Positions 28,778 to 38,629 of a stretch of 64,000 bases of DNA are shown in pieces. How positions within the stretch are numbered: position 1 is the stretch's first letter; every line of letters starts with the position of its first letter. The notes under the pieces are model-generated. The model saw only the letters and a list, made by a program, of their open reading frames with translations. It searched no databases and was not told where the DNA came from. The DNA is from Haloquadratum walsbyi J07HQW2. GTDB lineage: Archaea > Halobacteriota > Halobacteria > Halobacteriales > Haloferacaceae. The stretch covers positions 2,671,740-2,735,739 of the forward strand of contig NZ_KE356561.1 in assembly GCF_000415985.1 (NCBI RefSeq), read 5' to 3'. Both the position numbers and the translations under genes were made by a program.

Positions 28778-30766
28778 TCACCGACTCCGTGTTTGTGTTT
28801 GTGTCTGTGCCTGTGTATGAGTGACCTCTTCATCAGATATATCGGCATCATGATTGCGGGCACTGCGTGTCTCCTCGACGGCAGTCATTAATGAGACGTT
28901 CAATCCAAACATCGATGCATATCCACCAACGATTGTTACAAGATTCTTTACCGCATGATCGACAACTGCAGCCCCAATAGCAACGCTTGTTGTAATTGGT
29001 GTGAGTCCAACAACAAGCAGTGTAAATGCACCTTCATACAGTCCAACACCACCAGGTGATAATGGAAGAATCTTAGCAAGATTTCCAACGCTAACAGCAA
29101 AGAAACTCACCGCGAGTAACTGTACAGCACCTAAGTTAGGTGAAAACGCTGTCAAGACAATTAATGCAGTTACTACATCAATCGACCAGATAATGATACT
29201 CGTCGCCCCCACCCGAACAAATCCACGACGTGTCCCAGCGACGGTCTGTAAATCTTCAATGAATTGATCTATTACACTAACGACCATCTGAGCATAACTA
29301 TCAGTACTTATTCGATAGACAACAGTCGATGGAATGTTAACCTCACTCCGTGCACTTAATATAATCCCAACGACAGTCGCGACAGCAATCACACCGACAC
29401 TCATTGAGACGATGACAGCCACGCGACCAGCACCGTCAGCGCCAATAATTGTTCGAGCAAGAGTCGCTGTCTGACCACTTGCAGTGTATCCCAGCAAGAC
29501 GACTCCAGCTAATGATGCAATCGTCAATAAATCAAATACACGCTCCGCTGCAAGCGACGCGAACCCCGATGGGTAGGCAATCCCTCGTCGTGCTTTAATA
29601 ACATACGCACGGACAAGATCACCTGCTCGTGCAGGGAAGACAAGATTACCTGTCTGACTGATAAATACTGCTCCAGTAAGGAAACGGACGCGCTCATAGT
29701 ATCCAAGTTCAGATAATATGTCGCGATATCGCAGTCCGCGAATCGGCCATGATATAATATACACAGCCGTCGCAGCGGCAACTAGCCATGGGTCAGCAGT
29801 ACGAACTTCAGTAATAACGGTATTGAAATCAATGTACTGCGTCATTAACGCTAATGCAACAATAGCCAATACAGCGCCTGCCCCGAGACTCACCCGTGGC
29901 GATAATCGCGGTTGTACCGATATCTGCCACCATGTCCGCAAGATCTGACTTCCCATGCCAAAGACATCACGGACAAGATCAACCTTTGTATCGCCTTTTG
30001 CGGTCCACTCAACAGGAAATTCAACAACGGTTAAATCTGCCCGTTGCGCCCGAACAAGCATTTCGGTGTCCCAAAACCAGTGACTATCCTCAACGATAGG
30101 TCTGAGTGATTCAAATGCTTCCTGAGTGAACGCTTTGAATCCACATTGATGATCTTGAAGGTCTGAGCGAAGAAAAAGACGAACAAGCGTATTATAGATC
30201 CGACTTGGAATGCCGCGTTTTGCTGGTCGATCGGCGATATTCTCAGGCAACCACCGTGACCCGGTCGCAACATCAGCCTCACCTGTTTGTACCCGGGTGA
30301 TGAGTTCCTCGAGATGACGTATATCTGTCGCGAGATCCGTATCGAAATATGCGAGTACATTGCCATTCGCGAGCTCAAACGCCTGCTCAAGTGCCCCTCC
30401 TCGTCCTAATCGCGTATCGCTGTGCATGTGTCGAATGCGACTATCCGTAGCAGCAAGCTGATCTGCAATCTCTGGTGTATTGTCTGTGCATCCATCCTCA
30501 GCAATTATTATTTCAATTGACGTCGGCTCACAGAATGATTCGAGTGCGTTGATTGTCTTCTCAACTGTTGACTTTAGTGTTGATTCCTCATTGTACGCTG
30601 GCAGAACAACAGTTACACTGACGTTATTTCCGGCTGCTGGCGGTTCATTACTACTGGATGTTTGTCTGCCTGTGGCTGTAGTATCATCGTCATCATCATC
30701 ATTATCATCACTCCCAGTTGCATTTGATTTCGCTGACCCAGCAGACGGGGATTCCATTGCCATTGT
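28778..30766 (-). CDS. Glycosyltransferase family 2 fused to a flippase-like membrane domain
   Basis: A protein of about 662 residues. After an acidic N-terminus, residues about 40-290 form a GT2 domain like dolichol-phosphate sugar synthases: VTVVLPAYNEESTL, IIIAEDGCTDNTPEIA, YFDTDLATD (DxD metal site) and CGFKAFTQEAFE. The C-terminal 330 residues have about eight transmembrane helices and the lysyl-PG-synthetase/flippase-like (AglD-type) pattern with FPARAGDLVRAYVIK and LPLSPGGVGLYEGAF. Such fusions are known from haloarchaeal glycosylation (AglD). The upstream in-frame Met at 30811 is possible, but its first 15 residues are basic and unlike the family. Confidence 0.85.
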   Translation of the reverse strand, partial: TMAMESPSAGSAKSNATGSDDNDDDDDDTTATGRQTSSSNEPPAAGNNVSVTVVLPAYNEESTLKSTVEKTINALESFCEPTSIEIIIAEDGCTDNTPEIADQLAATDSRIRHMHSDTRLGRGGALEQAFELANGNVLAYFDTDLATDIRHLEELITRVQTGEADVATGSRWLPENIADRPAKRGIPSRIYNTLVRLFLRSDLQDHQCGFKAFTQEAFESLRPIVEDSHWFWDTEMLVRAQRADLTVVEFPVEWTAKGDTKVDLVRDVFGMGSQILRTWWQISVQPRLSPRVSLGAGAVLAIVALALMTQYIDFNTVITEVRTADPWLVAAATAVYIISWPIRGLRYRDILSELGYYERVRFLTGAVFISQTGNLVFPARAGDLVRAYVIKARRGIAYPSGFASLAAERVFDLLTIASLAGVVLLGYTASGQTATLARTIIGADGAGRVAVIVSMSVGVIAVATVVGIILSARSEVNIPSTVVYRISTDSYAQMVVSVIDQFIEDLQTVAGTRRGFVRVGATSIIIWSIDVVTALIVLTAFSPNLGAVQLLAVSFFAVSVGNLAKILPLSPGGVGLYEGAFTLLVVGLTPITTSVAIGAAVVDHAVKNLVTIVGGYASMFGLNVSLMTAVEETRSARNHDADISDEEVTHTQAQTQTQTRSR

Positions 30767-30924
30767 GTGGCGGTGCACGATGTATGAACTTTCTGACTTC
30801 AGATGCAGCACAGATCATCGTGCCGCTAAATTACATATATTCTTATCTCTATGATAAAAAAGATGAGCCGCTTTCGGTTGGATAGTAATTCATATTCTCA
30901 TACGGTGACGTACAGATGTGGTGA

Positions 30925-31265
30925 AATACCACATTACCCCGTTGAGGGTGGGGTTTCCGTGCTCTCGCATTGGACTTTCTACTTCTGTGATAGTATTTAC
31001 AAGCGGTACGTCCGCATGATGCGTACCCACAGTGATACCAGTCTCGACAAACGTTCCGATTCGGACTGTCCCAGCCCTACTCAATAATGGCGACGATAAC
31101 TCAGGCTGACCGTGATTATTATTCCATTCTAAGTCAGTCTGATGAAGACTGCTCGTCACAATTTAGCGTTAGAAAGCATGCTAGTCATGTCTTGCCAAGA
31201 TAATGCACGGCTGTATCCCCTTCCCTACTTGTTCGTTTCACTCATTCCGTGAGGAAGGGGACTTA
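30925..31265 (-). mobile_element. Internally deleted IS200/IS605 carcass
   Basis: Read on the reverse strand, a GC-rich hairpin (31265-31200, CCCCTTCCTCA and TAGGGAAGGGG, followed by ATACAGCCGTG) equals the left end seen at 2511 and 56678. A short TnpB C-terminal-like peptide follows (AGTVRIGTFVETGITV, then HGNPTLNGV), ending at a stem-rich right end near 30925-30965. Coding sequence between is lost. Confidence 0.55.
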
Positions 31266-31417
31266 GCCTCGTAATTATTAAACGATCGTACCGCGGGTCA
31301 CTCTGTAGCTGTGAAAAACCCGTTTGCTTGAGTTCGTCCTCTCACTAAATTACTAGACAGCGGCGGGTTAACTGTCTGTACCAAATCGCTCATACGATGA
31401 ATTATGTATTATTATAT

Positions 31418-31732
31418 ATGAGTGCCACAACAGATGCGGAGTCAGAGTCAAAAACAGAAACAAACGTGGACGTGCACGCGACCGAGAACCAACCTGAGTC
31501 AACTTTGAGTGAAAAACAGCAACGGATCTTGCAATATCTCATACAACGGGTTGATCAGCAAACCTATTTTAAATCTCGGCTTATCGCCGATGAGCTTGGT
31601 CTGTCGGCAAAAGAAGTGGGCGCGAATATGCCTGCAATTATTGACGACAATAACACTACAATTACTATTGAAAAGTGGGGATACTCTTCGGGTACAACGT
31701 GGAAAGTTAATCTCAAATCAACTAATCGCTAA
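31418..31732 (+). CDS. Haloarchaeal DUF7123-like small protein
   Basis: A 104-residue protein. An acidic, Ser/Thr/Glu-rich tail of about 35 residues is followed by a small winged-helix-like domain: LSEKQQRILQYLIQRVDQQTYF, KSRLIADELGLSAKEVGANMPAI, then TITIEKWGYSSGTTWKVN as a beta hairpin. It has the shape of a DNA-binding regulator. I prefer the ATG at 31418 over an earlier one at 31397 because the earlier codons are hydrophobic and unlike the rest. Function unknown. Confidence 0.7.
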   Translation: MSATTDAESESKTETNVDVHATENQPESTLSEKQQRILQYLIQRVDQQTYFKSRLIADELGLSAKEVGANMPAIIDDNNTTITIEKWGYSSGTTWKVNLKSTNR

Positions 31733-31833
31733 GATCACTTCAATGATATATCGGTAGATACATTCATTCACGATTTGTGTTTAGTATTTTTTATTTGATA
31801 ATTGTAGCATCTGATGTCCGATTAGTTCCAAAG

Positions 31834-32505
31834 TTATGGACTATACTCGAACAATGTGGCTGCTTCATCGGCGACTGCAACCGCATTTGGTCCAAGTGAA
31901 TCGGCATATCTGAGTATCAGTGTGAGGATTACTTCAGGCTGATTGACGCTATAACCATCAACACGAGATATGAGCCCAGCAGTGTCAAGTTTTGAAATAT
32001 ACGTACTTACCGTTGCTTGGGATACATCGAGAACTGCGGCGAGGTCGGCACCAGTCGCTGTTGGATCTCTCAGAAGCTCAATCAGTATACCCTGTGGAGT
32101 CCTTCGACGGAGAAACCCAAGGGCTACCTGTTCAAACCCGCTAAACCGACCGGGTAAGAAGAATCGTTTATAATCACCATCACGATGAACAGTAAGTCTA
32201 TCAGCATCGACAAGCCGGCGGAGATGATGTTGTGTCTCACCGGTCCCAAGCTTAAGATCATCACGGACCTTCGAAAAGTGCGCTCCAGGCGTTGATCCAA
32301 CATACCCAACAATTGCCTCACGGACCTCACTATGCTCATTTGAATTATTATGAGTCTCCGTTTGGTTTTGACTCTGTGTACGTTCTGCGTCTGAGTCCGC
32401 CCTTACTTTCCCTCCACCAAGTGCTGCGAGTGGTGATGCGGCACCGATTGTAGCGAACCGTCGCAGTGTCGCCCGCTTATCCTCGTCGATATTGCGATTT
32501 CCCAT
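31834..32505 (-). CDS. Tandem winged-helix transcription regulator with a Tat-like start
   Basis: A 223-residue protein. Residues about 58-115 form one winged-helix domain (EVREAIVGYVGSTPGAHFSKVRDDLKLG...HHLRRLVDADRL), residues about 135-195 a second (TPQGILIELLRDPTATGADLAAVLDVSQATVSTYISKLDTAGLI). Such two-domain regulators are common in haloarchaea. The N-terminus, LRRFATIGAASPLAALGGG, has a twin arginine at 15-16 and a hydrophobic run that resembles a Tat signal or short membrane anchor. If real, the protein would be membrane-tethered. Targets unknown. Confidence 0.8.
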   Translation of the reverse strand: MGNRNIDEDKRATLRRFATIGAASPLAALGGGKVRADSDAERTQSQNQTETHNNSNEHSEVREAIVGYVGSTPGAHFSKVRDDLKLGTGETQHHLRRLVDADRLTVHRDGDYKRFFLPGRFSGFEQVALGFLRRRTPQGILIELLRDPTATGADLAAVLDVSQATVSTYISKLDTAGLISRVDGYSVNQPEVILTLILRYADSLGPNAVAVADEAATLFEYSP

Positions 32506-32630
32506 CTATATGTATGTCAATTAACTGACTTTGATTACCAAATTTAATCACAATCTAATCTATGCTGAAAGGTAGAATATAATACGGGGTAACGAAAGTC
32601 ATTGTACTCTTAGGTCGAGTCCTGAGTTAG

Positions 32631-33806
32631 TTATTCACGCTCGGTTTCAACGGCACGCTCGGCTTCGCCGTCTTGCATCTCATCAGTTTTCTCAGCAGCA
32701 ATCTGGTCTGCATTTTTAATATCGCCTGGTTCGCCTGCTTTGATTGCTTCGGCTTCTTGTTCAAGCTCTTCGAGGTCCATCTCTGCAGCCTCGTCAATCT
32801 GTCCAAGAATATTCTCAATATTATCAAGTCCAAGAAGCTCACGTGTTTCATTATCGAAATCAAGGCTTTCAAGACCAGCTTCTTCCTGCACATCTGAGTT
32901 GGTCAGTTGCCGACCATACCGACCAAGTAGACTGGTTAATTCCTGTGGAAGAACGAACGTTGTTGATTCACCTTCACCAATCGATTCGAGCGTCTCCATT
33001 CCACGCTCAATGACAGCACGTTCACCCATTGATTCTGAGGATTTCGCTCGTAAGACCGTCGATATGGCATCTCCCTGCGCTTCAAGGATCTGGCTTTGCT
33101 TTTCACCTTGTGCACGAACAATATTCGATTGCTTTTCACCCTCTGCTTGCTCAACTGCTGATCGGCGTTCTCCTTGTGCTTCCAGAATCATTGCACGACG
33201 CCGGCGCTCTGCAGAGGTCTGTTGCTCCATTGCCTGTTGAACTTCTTTTGAAGGATTAACCTCTCTCACTTCAACAGATTCAACACGGATTCCCCACTCA
33301 TCAGTCGGTTCATCGAGTTCTTCACGGATCTTTGAATTTATTTCCTGTCGCTTATTCAGCGTATCATCAAGTTCCATATCGCCGAGTACCGCTCGAAGGG
33401 TCGTCTGTGCAAGATTCGAAACAGCCTTTTTGTAGTCATCAACTTCAAGAAATGCTTTCTTTGCGTCCATGACTTTAATATACACAACAGCGTCAGCAGT
33501 GACTGGTGAGTTGTCTCGCGTGATTGCTTCTTGTCGCGGAACATCTAGTGTCTGTGTTCGCATGTCAAATGCGTATGTTCGCGATACAAACGGTGGAATG
33601 AAGCTAATTCCTGGCTCAAGTAGGTGACGGAACTCACCAAAGACAGTCAATGCTTCCTTTTCATATGCATCGACAATCTCGACCATCTGATAGACAGTGA
33701 CAATTGCAAGGAACAGTGCTAGCAACCCGACAAGGGACGGACCCAACCCGAACCCAGCCTGAATCGGGATTTGTGTTCCTTGACCCGCCACAATAGTGAT
33801 ATCCAT
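32631..33806 (-). CDS. SPFH-domain protein (stomatin/prohibitin family)
   Basis: A protein of 391 residues from the Met at 33806. It has one N-terminal membrane helix (VGLLALFLAIVTVYQMVEIV), then the SPFH/band 7 domain (FGEFRHLLEPGISFIPPF, TLDVPRQEAITRDNSPVTADAVVYIKV, WGIRVESVEVREVNPSKEVQQAM), a long coiled coil made of EAQGE/EQAEGEKQ repeats, and an acidic C-terminal tail. Stomatin-like proteins form large rings on membranes and often work with an NfeD protein or a membrane protease; neither is adjacent here. LonB, in another part of the window, is a possible but unproven partner. Confidence 0.88.
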   Translation of the reverse strand: MDITIVAGQGTQIPIQAGFGLGPSLVGLLALFLAIVTVYQMVEIVDAYEKEALTVFGEFRHLLEPGISFIPPFVSRTYAFDMRTQTLDVPRQEAITRDNSPVTADAVVYIKVMDAKKAFLEVDDYKKAVSNLAQTTLRAVLGDMELDDTLNKRQEINSKIREELDEPTDEWGIRVESVEVREVNPSKEVQQAMEQQTSAERRRRAMILEAQGERRSAVEQAEGEKQSNIVRAQGEKQSQILEAQGDAISTVLRAKSSESMGERAVIERGMETLESIGEGESTTFVLPQELTSLLGRYGRQLTNSDVQEEAGLESLDFDNETRELLGLDNIENILGQIDEAAEMDLEELEQEAEAIKAGEPGDIKNADQIAAEKTDEMQDGEAERAVETERE

Positions 33807-33972
33807 ACATAACAATAGGGCGGAGTTCGGATAAGCTTGGCTCTCAGTTTATAACTATACCCACCATATTGAGAGGACTAATTCCTGAGTTGAGATAATA
33901 TTTGAATTATTATGACTATCGAGACTCATCTGATTCGAACTGTTTACTATATCATGTGCTGAATATACATGT

Positions 33973-34992
33973 ATGACAGCGGCACTCGTCGCCGAAAATG
34001 TATCTAAGTCATATGGCGACGTAACAGCAGTTGATGATGTTTCAGTTTCAGTCGATACTGGAGAGATGTTTGGATTGGTCGGACCAAACGGCGCTGGTAA
34101 AACGACACTTGTTCGCGCACTGACCGGAACAACAGCTGTGAAAGGACAGCTGTCCGTCCTTGGAGTCCATCCAACAGAGCTTGATAAATCACAAGTCGGC
34201 GTACTACCGCAATCGTTCACACCGCCAGGTCGACTGACTGCATATGAGCTTATTGAGTATTACGCAGGACTGTATGACGATGCCCGTGATCCTGCGAGTG
34301 TGCTTACCGATGTTGGTCTCAGTGATAGTTCGGCGACACAGTGGTATGAAACGCTCTCGGGTGGGCAAAAACGCCGTGTTTGCGTTGCAATCACGTTAAT
34401 CAATGACCCGGCAGTTCTGTTTTTAGACGAACCAACAACCGGTATTGACCCTGCAGGTCGTCGTTCGTTATGGAAACTTCTTGAGACGCTAGCCGCTGGC
34501 GGGACGACTGTTTTCCTCACAAGCCATTCGATGACGGAAGTCGAGCGACTTGCCGACCGTGTCGGATTCCTGAATAATGGTAAGTTGTTGACTGTCGGTG
34601 ACCCACAGTCACTCATCGATACTTACGCTGGGGGGAGCCAACTTATTATCGAAACTAAGACTGCGCTTAATTCAACAGTATTTTCATCGCTTCCATTCGA
34701 TACTCAGACTACCGCATCAGGCACTCGCACAGTCATTGAAGCTGTCGGTCCGCGTGATATTGGTGACGTTATCAATGCCGTTGATATGACCACCGTGACT
34801 GTTGAATCACTTACGTGGAAACAACCTAATCTTGAAGATGTTTATCTTGAACTGGCTGGCGAACCCCTCAGTGCTGCCGGAACGGTCGATAAATTAACTA
34901 CAAACAATGATATTGAGACTGCTGTGAACAGTACTGATAACAACATATCACAAACTACTGTCACGACAGCTACAAAGGAACCTGACCGATGA
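33973..34992 (+). CDS. ABC transporter ATP-binding protein (ABC-2 exporter type)
   Basis: A 339-residue ATPase. Walker A is GPNGAGKTTL, the signature LSGGQKRR, Walker B LFLDEPTTGIDPAGR and the switch His lies in LTSHSMTEVERLAD. The C-terminal 120 residues form the regulatory extension common in DrrA/CcmA-type exporters, here ending in a low-complexity tail. The stop overlaps the start of the permease gene by four bases, so the two subunits are made together. The substrate is unknown; the family exports drugs, lipids or polysaccharides. Confidence 0.92.
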   Translation: MTAALVAENVSKSYGDVTAVDDVSVSVDTGEMFGLVGPNGAGKTTLVRALTGTTAVKGQLSVLGVHPTELDKSQVGVLPQSFTPPGRLTAYELIEYYAGLYDDARDPASVLTDVGLSDSSATQWYETLSGGQKRRVCVAITLINDPAVLFLDEPTTGIDPAGRRSLWKLLETLAAGGTTVFLTSHSMTEVERLADRVGFLNNGKLLTVGDPQSLIDTYAGGSQLIIETKTALNSTVFSSLPFDTQTTASGTRTVIEAVGPRDIGDVINAVDMTTVTVESLTWKQPNLEDVYLELAGEPLSAAGTVDKLTTNNDIETAVNSTDNNISQTTVTTATKEPDR

Positions 34993-35750
34993 CCCGTCGT
35001 AGCCGTATTTATGCCGAATTCACTGCTGCATGGCATGCGTTTATCCGTCGACGAACAGCAGTATTTTTCACTTTCTTTTTCCCAGCGATAATCGTGATTA
35101 TATTCGGTGCATTGGTGCAAACCCAACCGACAGGTGGTGGTCTTTTTGCTGAACCCCGGGCGTACTATATTGCCGGGTATCTCTCCGTTGTAGTGTTATT
35201 TACACCGCTGTCACGTGTTGGCAGTACCGTTGCCCGATATCGTAGTGGCAGTCGATTTGAGAAACTTGCAACAACACCGTTATCTCGTGGTGAATGGCTT
35301 CTTGCACAATCACTTGTCAATGTGGTTGTCATCGGGATCGCCGCTGGGCTATTACTGATCTTATCAGTGTTTGTGACCAACACTACACTTCCACTAGGGT
35401 TGACAACAGTATTCATTCTCCCCTTTGTCGCTCTCGGCGTTATATTATTCTGTGGAGTCGGTGCCATTATTGGTCGCATCGCAGATTCTCAAGATGGGGT
35501 TATTGCTGCATCGAACGCTATTGCACTCCCATTGTTATTTCTTTCAGAGACGTTTGTGACCCCATCGCTGCTCCCGGTTTGGTTTCGTCCTGCATTAAAC
35601 CTATCACCGCTCACATACGTTGCCCGGGGAATTCGATCGGTGACATACGTCGACGCAACAACAACCCCGCTGATCAACCTTGGTATTGTAGTGGTTGTTT
35701 CGATTATTGTATTTTTTGCTGGCACAAGAGCTGTTCCTCAGACCGAATAA
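34989..35750 (+). CDS. ABC-2 type transporter permease
   Basis: A 253-residue protein with six predicted membrane helices: AVFFTFFFPAIIVIIFGALV, the AGYLSVVVLFTPLSRVG helix, NVVVIGIAAGLLLILSVFV, a glycine-rich helix near 35430, ALPLLFLSETFVTP, and a last helix, LGIVVVVSIIVFF. The re-entrant AxPLLFLSETFVTPSLLPVW element is the ABC-2 signature. It makes a simple two-gene exporter with the ATPase in front. Confidence 0.9.
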   Translation: MTRRSRIYAEFTAAWHAFIRRRTAVFFTFFFPAIIVIIFGALVQTQPTGGGLFAEPRAYYIAGYLSVVVLFTPLSRVGSTVARYRSGSRFEKLATTPLSRGEWLLAQSLVNVVVIGIAAGLLLILSVFVTNTTLPLGLTTVFILPFVALGVILFCGVGAIIGRIADSQDGVIAASNAIALPLLFLSETFVTPSLLPVWFRPALNLSPLTYVARGIRSVTYVDATTTPLINLGIVVVVSIIVFFAGTRAVPQTE

Positions 35751-35842
35751 TATCAAGTTATTGTAATCATATAGAAGTCAATACATTACACATGGAGGGG
35801 CAACATTCAGTATATCTCCGGTATCAATATTGATTGAGTGAA

Positions 35843-36517
35843 ATGACATCTGACATATCAAGCCTGTTTGATCAATTGACGGACAGTGGTGTCGTTGCTG
35901 TGATGCGGGGTGCGGATGCGGATACGATCATTGACGTCGTAACAGCGCTTCACGATGGCGGTGTGACTGCATATGAAATAACTGCTGACAACCCTAATGC
36001 AGCTACCCTAATCAGTGAGGTCCGTGCATCATTTACTGACTCAGAAGCCATTGTTGGGGCTGGCACCGTAGTTGATGTGCCGACAGCCCAGGAGATGATA
36101 ACAAGCGGCGCTGAATTCGTCGTTGGACCGACGTTTGATCCTGACATTGTTACGTTGTGTAATCGACATGGAACACTCGTTGCGCCAGGTATCCTCTCTC
36201 CAACAGAAGCACTCAATGCATACGAAGCCGGTGCAGATCTTCTGAAAGTATTCCCAGCCGCGACAGTTGGACCAACACATCTTTCGAGTATTGCTGGACC
36301 ACTTCCGCATCTTCCGTTGATGCCGACTGGAGGAATCGATACCGCGAATGTTGCGAACTATATTGAGGCTGGTGCAGCAGTCGTTGGCGCTGGTAGTGCA
36401 CTTATTGATGCTGACGCGATTGCTGCCGGTGATTTTGAGTCGATTACTGAAACAGCAGAAACGTTCACACGGGAAATTAAAGCCGCTCGCACGTGCCACA
36501 CATCACCCTCATCATAG
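35843..36517 (+). CDS. KDPG aldolase (bacterial type)
   Basis: A 224-residue class I aldolase of the KDPG/KHG family, which splits 2-keto-3-deoxy-6-phosphogluconate into pyruvate and glyceraldehyde 3-phosphate. The Schiff-base lysine is Lys135 in DLLKVFPAATVGP; VGAGTVVDVPTAQ and PTGGIDTANVANYIEAGA are the other signatures. In Haloferax a protein of this type is the KDPG aldolase of the semi-phosphorylative Entner-Doudoroff route. I prefer the ATG at 35843 to an upstream TTG. Single gene. Confidence 0.88.
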   Translation: MTSDISSLFDQLTDSGVVAVMRGADADTIIDVVTALHDGGVTAYEITADNPNAATLISEVRASFTDSEAIVGAGTVVDVPTAQEMITSGAEFVVGPTFDPDIVTLCNRHGTLVAPGILSPTEALNAYEAGADLLKVFPAATVGPTHLSSIAGPLPHLPLMPTGGIDTANVANYIEAGAAVVGAGSALIDADAIAAGDFESITETAETFTREIKAARTCHTSPSS

Positions 36518-36749
36518 AGACAAAACCCTGAGTATGGCGTAATATTCTCCAAATATCATCTCGACGTATAATTTGAAACCCCTCAGATTACCCCTGAGTT
36601 ATCAAAGTTAGTTTATATCAATCAGAATATCCTATTTTTCAATGACGGTAGAGAACATAGTCACTTTTATGATCTGCTAGTGGACTAATCTCGCTTGAGT
36701 TTGATAATCGAAGATCATCGAACTATTCGATTTAATTTGTATAAAAGAT

Positions 36750-38627
36750 TTATTCGTCTCTGTCAACAGATGCATTCTCGGAACTAGTTGTATCGTCTTT
36801 TGCATTATCACTTTCCTGTGCTTTTTTATTGCTACTGTCATCACTATTATCATCGCCGCTGTGATTGTGACTATCTATTGAGTGATCATCATCACTCGTA
36901 GTTGTACTGCCTATCTGACCCATCGAATCATCGGTATCACTTTCAGCTGTGATCGGTTTACTCTCATCGCTCGGAGTCGTGTCTGACTCTGGCAATGAGA
37001 CATCTGCTGCGGATGTTGTCTCTGTTTGACTTTGCTCCTGTCGGTCATGAATTGCTTGCTGGAGACGTGTTTCAAGTTCTGTCCGAAGTGTCGTTGCACG
37101 TTGAGCGCTGATGTCGACTGCTCGTGCATCACTCCCACCAAGCGACCGTGACCCAGCGGTATCAGCCGTAATTGTAGCTAATCCAAGTCGTCGTTGAAAC
37201 ACAGTCCGTGTATCAATAACAGTTTGTATCCGGTACAATGGCACAATTCGCGTCTCTCGAGTAAAGACACCATTTCGGGTGACAAAATAGTCCTCACCAA
37301 TCCAATGTCCCCGGTGACGCCACAGTGCAATAGCGATAATTCCGCCAACTGGAAGTAATCCAACCGCAACCCACCATGGGAATGCAATTGACGTAACGAC
37401 ACTAATCGCAAACAATCCAACACTAACCACGCCAACAATGAGTCCGGCACGAACGAGATATCGCCGTCGCGCGCGCTTTGGTGGGCGCTGTAATTCAATT
37501 GTGTCAACCGGTTCGATTCGTTTGATTAATTCATTTATCCGATTACGTTGTGCAAGCGGGACTGCGACCTCAGACCCTCGTCCCCCACTGCCACCCTGTC
37601 CGGGCGCATATCCTGCTGTTTCCACATATAATGTTGCATATCCAAAGTATCGCTTGAGTGGGTCATCCTCAATCGTCAGTGTCTGGATTTTTTCAAATGG
37701 AATCGAGCCGTCGTATCGCTGAAAAAGCCCCCGTTCATACCGCAACTCTCCTCTCGTTTCAGTCAGTTGGAATCCATAATATGATGAGACAGCCGAGGCT
37801 GCACCAACTAGCCATGAAAGCACAACAACTCCAATAAAGACCGGTAAAAGTGCCAATAGAGCCGTGAATCCCCCAGTTAAGACTGATGGACCACCAATGA
37901 ACATAAGTAATGATCTGAGTGGACTTGCAGTCGGAACGATACTCGTCAGAATAGGTCCAAATGTTGAAATCCCCGCAACAAGCAATCCAGGGACTCGAAG
38001 ATCAATCGAAAAGAATCCAACAAGTGCTAACTCATTATCACCGAGGGTGAATAGCTCACTTGCTGTGTGACCTGCTGAGCTACCACTAGTGTTGCTCTCG
38101 CCGCCAACTGAGTCATGTTCTGTTGAATCTACCTTCTGTGATTTGCGTCTATCGCCATCAGCATGCTTTCGACGTCCGAGCTCACGTTGCAGCCGCTTTG
38201 CCTCTTGCGCTGAAACGTATCGTAACGTCGCTTCCGTAGATTCACCACCTGCTGTCTCAAATGAGACAATAGCAATGTTGAGACCGCGCTGGATAATATT
38301 CCGAGAAATATCGACATTCTGGATCCGACGAAGCGGTATCTCACGATTCCGTCGAGAAAGGACCCCTGAATCGATATCAAGACTATCAGCGGTCAGCTTA
38401 TATTGAAATCGCCTAACATACGCAGTCTCATAGCCGACGAGAGCAAGTACAATAACGATTGCAATGGCGCCGATGAGGCTTGAATCAACAACACCAATCA
38501 CAGGAAGTTCAGGGAGATCGCCTCCCTGGCCCGTTAGTATGAATATAAGTGCAAACGCTATACTTCCACTACGCTGGAGGACACGATATGGAATTGATAT
38601 TGCTGAAAGTGTCCGCACCTGGGTCAT
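36750..38627 (-). CDS. Large bacterial-PH-domain membrane protein (YdbT-like)
   Basis: A 625-residue protein with repeated units of two membrane helices followed by a bPH_2 domain. The three PH units show the signature pattern RRNREIPLRRIQNVDISRNI, RYDGSIPFEKIQTLTIEDDP and RETRIVPLYRIQTVIDTRTV, each followed by a YVETAG/TFETAGG-like strand. The last 110 residues are an acidic, low-complexity tail. It corresponds to YdbT of Bacillus, which with YdbS gives resistance to certain antimicrobial compounds. The GTG/ATG start directly follows the stop of the YdbS-like gene. The exact role in haloarchaea is unknown. Confidence 0.88.
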   Translation of the reverse strand: MTQVRTLSAISIPYRVLQRSGSIAFALIFILTGQGGDLPELPVIGVVDSSLIGAIAIVIVLALVGYETAYVRRFQYKLTADSLDIDSGVLSRRNREIPLRRIQNVDISRNIIQRGLNIAIVSFETAGGESTEATLRYVSAQEAKRLQRELGRRKHADGDRRKSQKVDSTEHDSVGGESNTSGSSAGHTASELFTLGDNELALVGFFSIDLRVPGLLVAGISTFGPILTSIVPTASPLRSLLMFIGGPSVLTGGFTALLALLPVFIGVVVLSWLVGAASAVSSYYGFQLTETRGELRYERGLFQRYDGSIPFEKIQTLTIEDDPLKRYFGYATLYVETAGYAPGQGGSGGRGSEVAVPLAQRNRINELIKRIEPVDTIELQRPPKRARRRYLVRAGLIVGVVSVGLFAISVVTSIAFPWWVAVGLLPVGGIIAIALWRHRGHWIGEDYFVTRNGVFTRETRIVPLYRIQTVIDTRTVFQRRLGLATITADTAGSRSLGGSDARAVDISAQRATTLRTELETRLQQAIHDRQEQSQTETTSAADVSLPESDTTPSDESKPITAESDTDDSMGQIGSTTTSDDDHSIDSHNHSGDDNSDDSSNKKAQESDNAKDDTTSSENASVDRDE

Positions 38628-38629
38628 CA

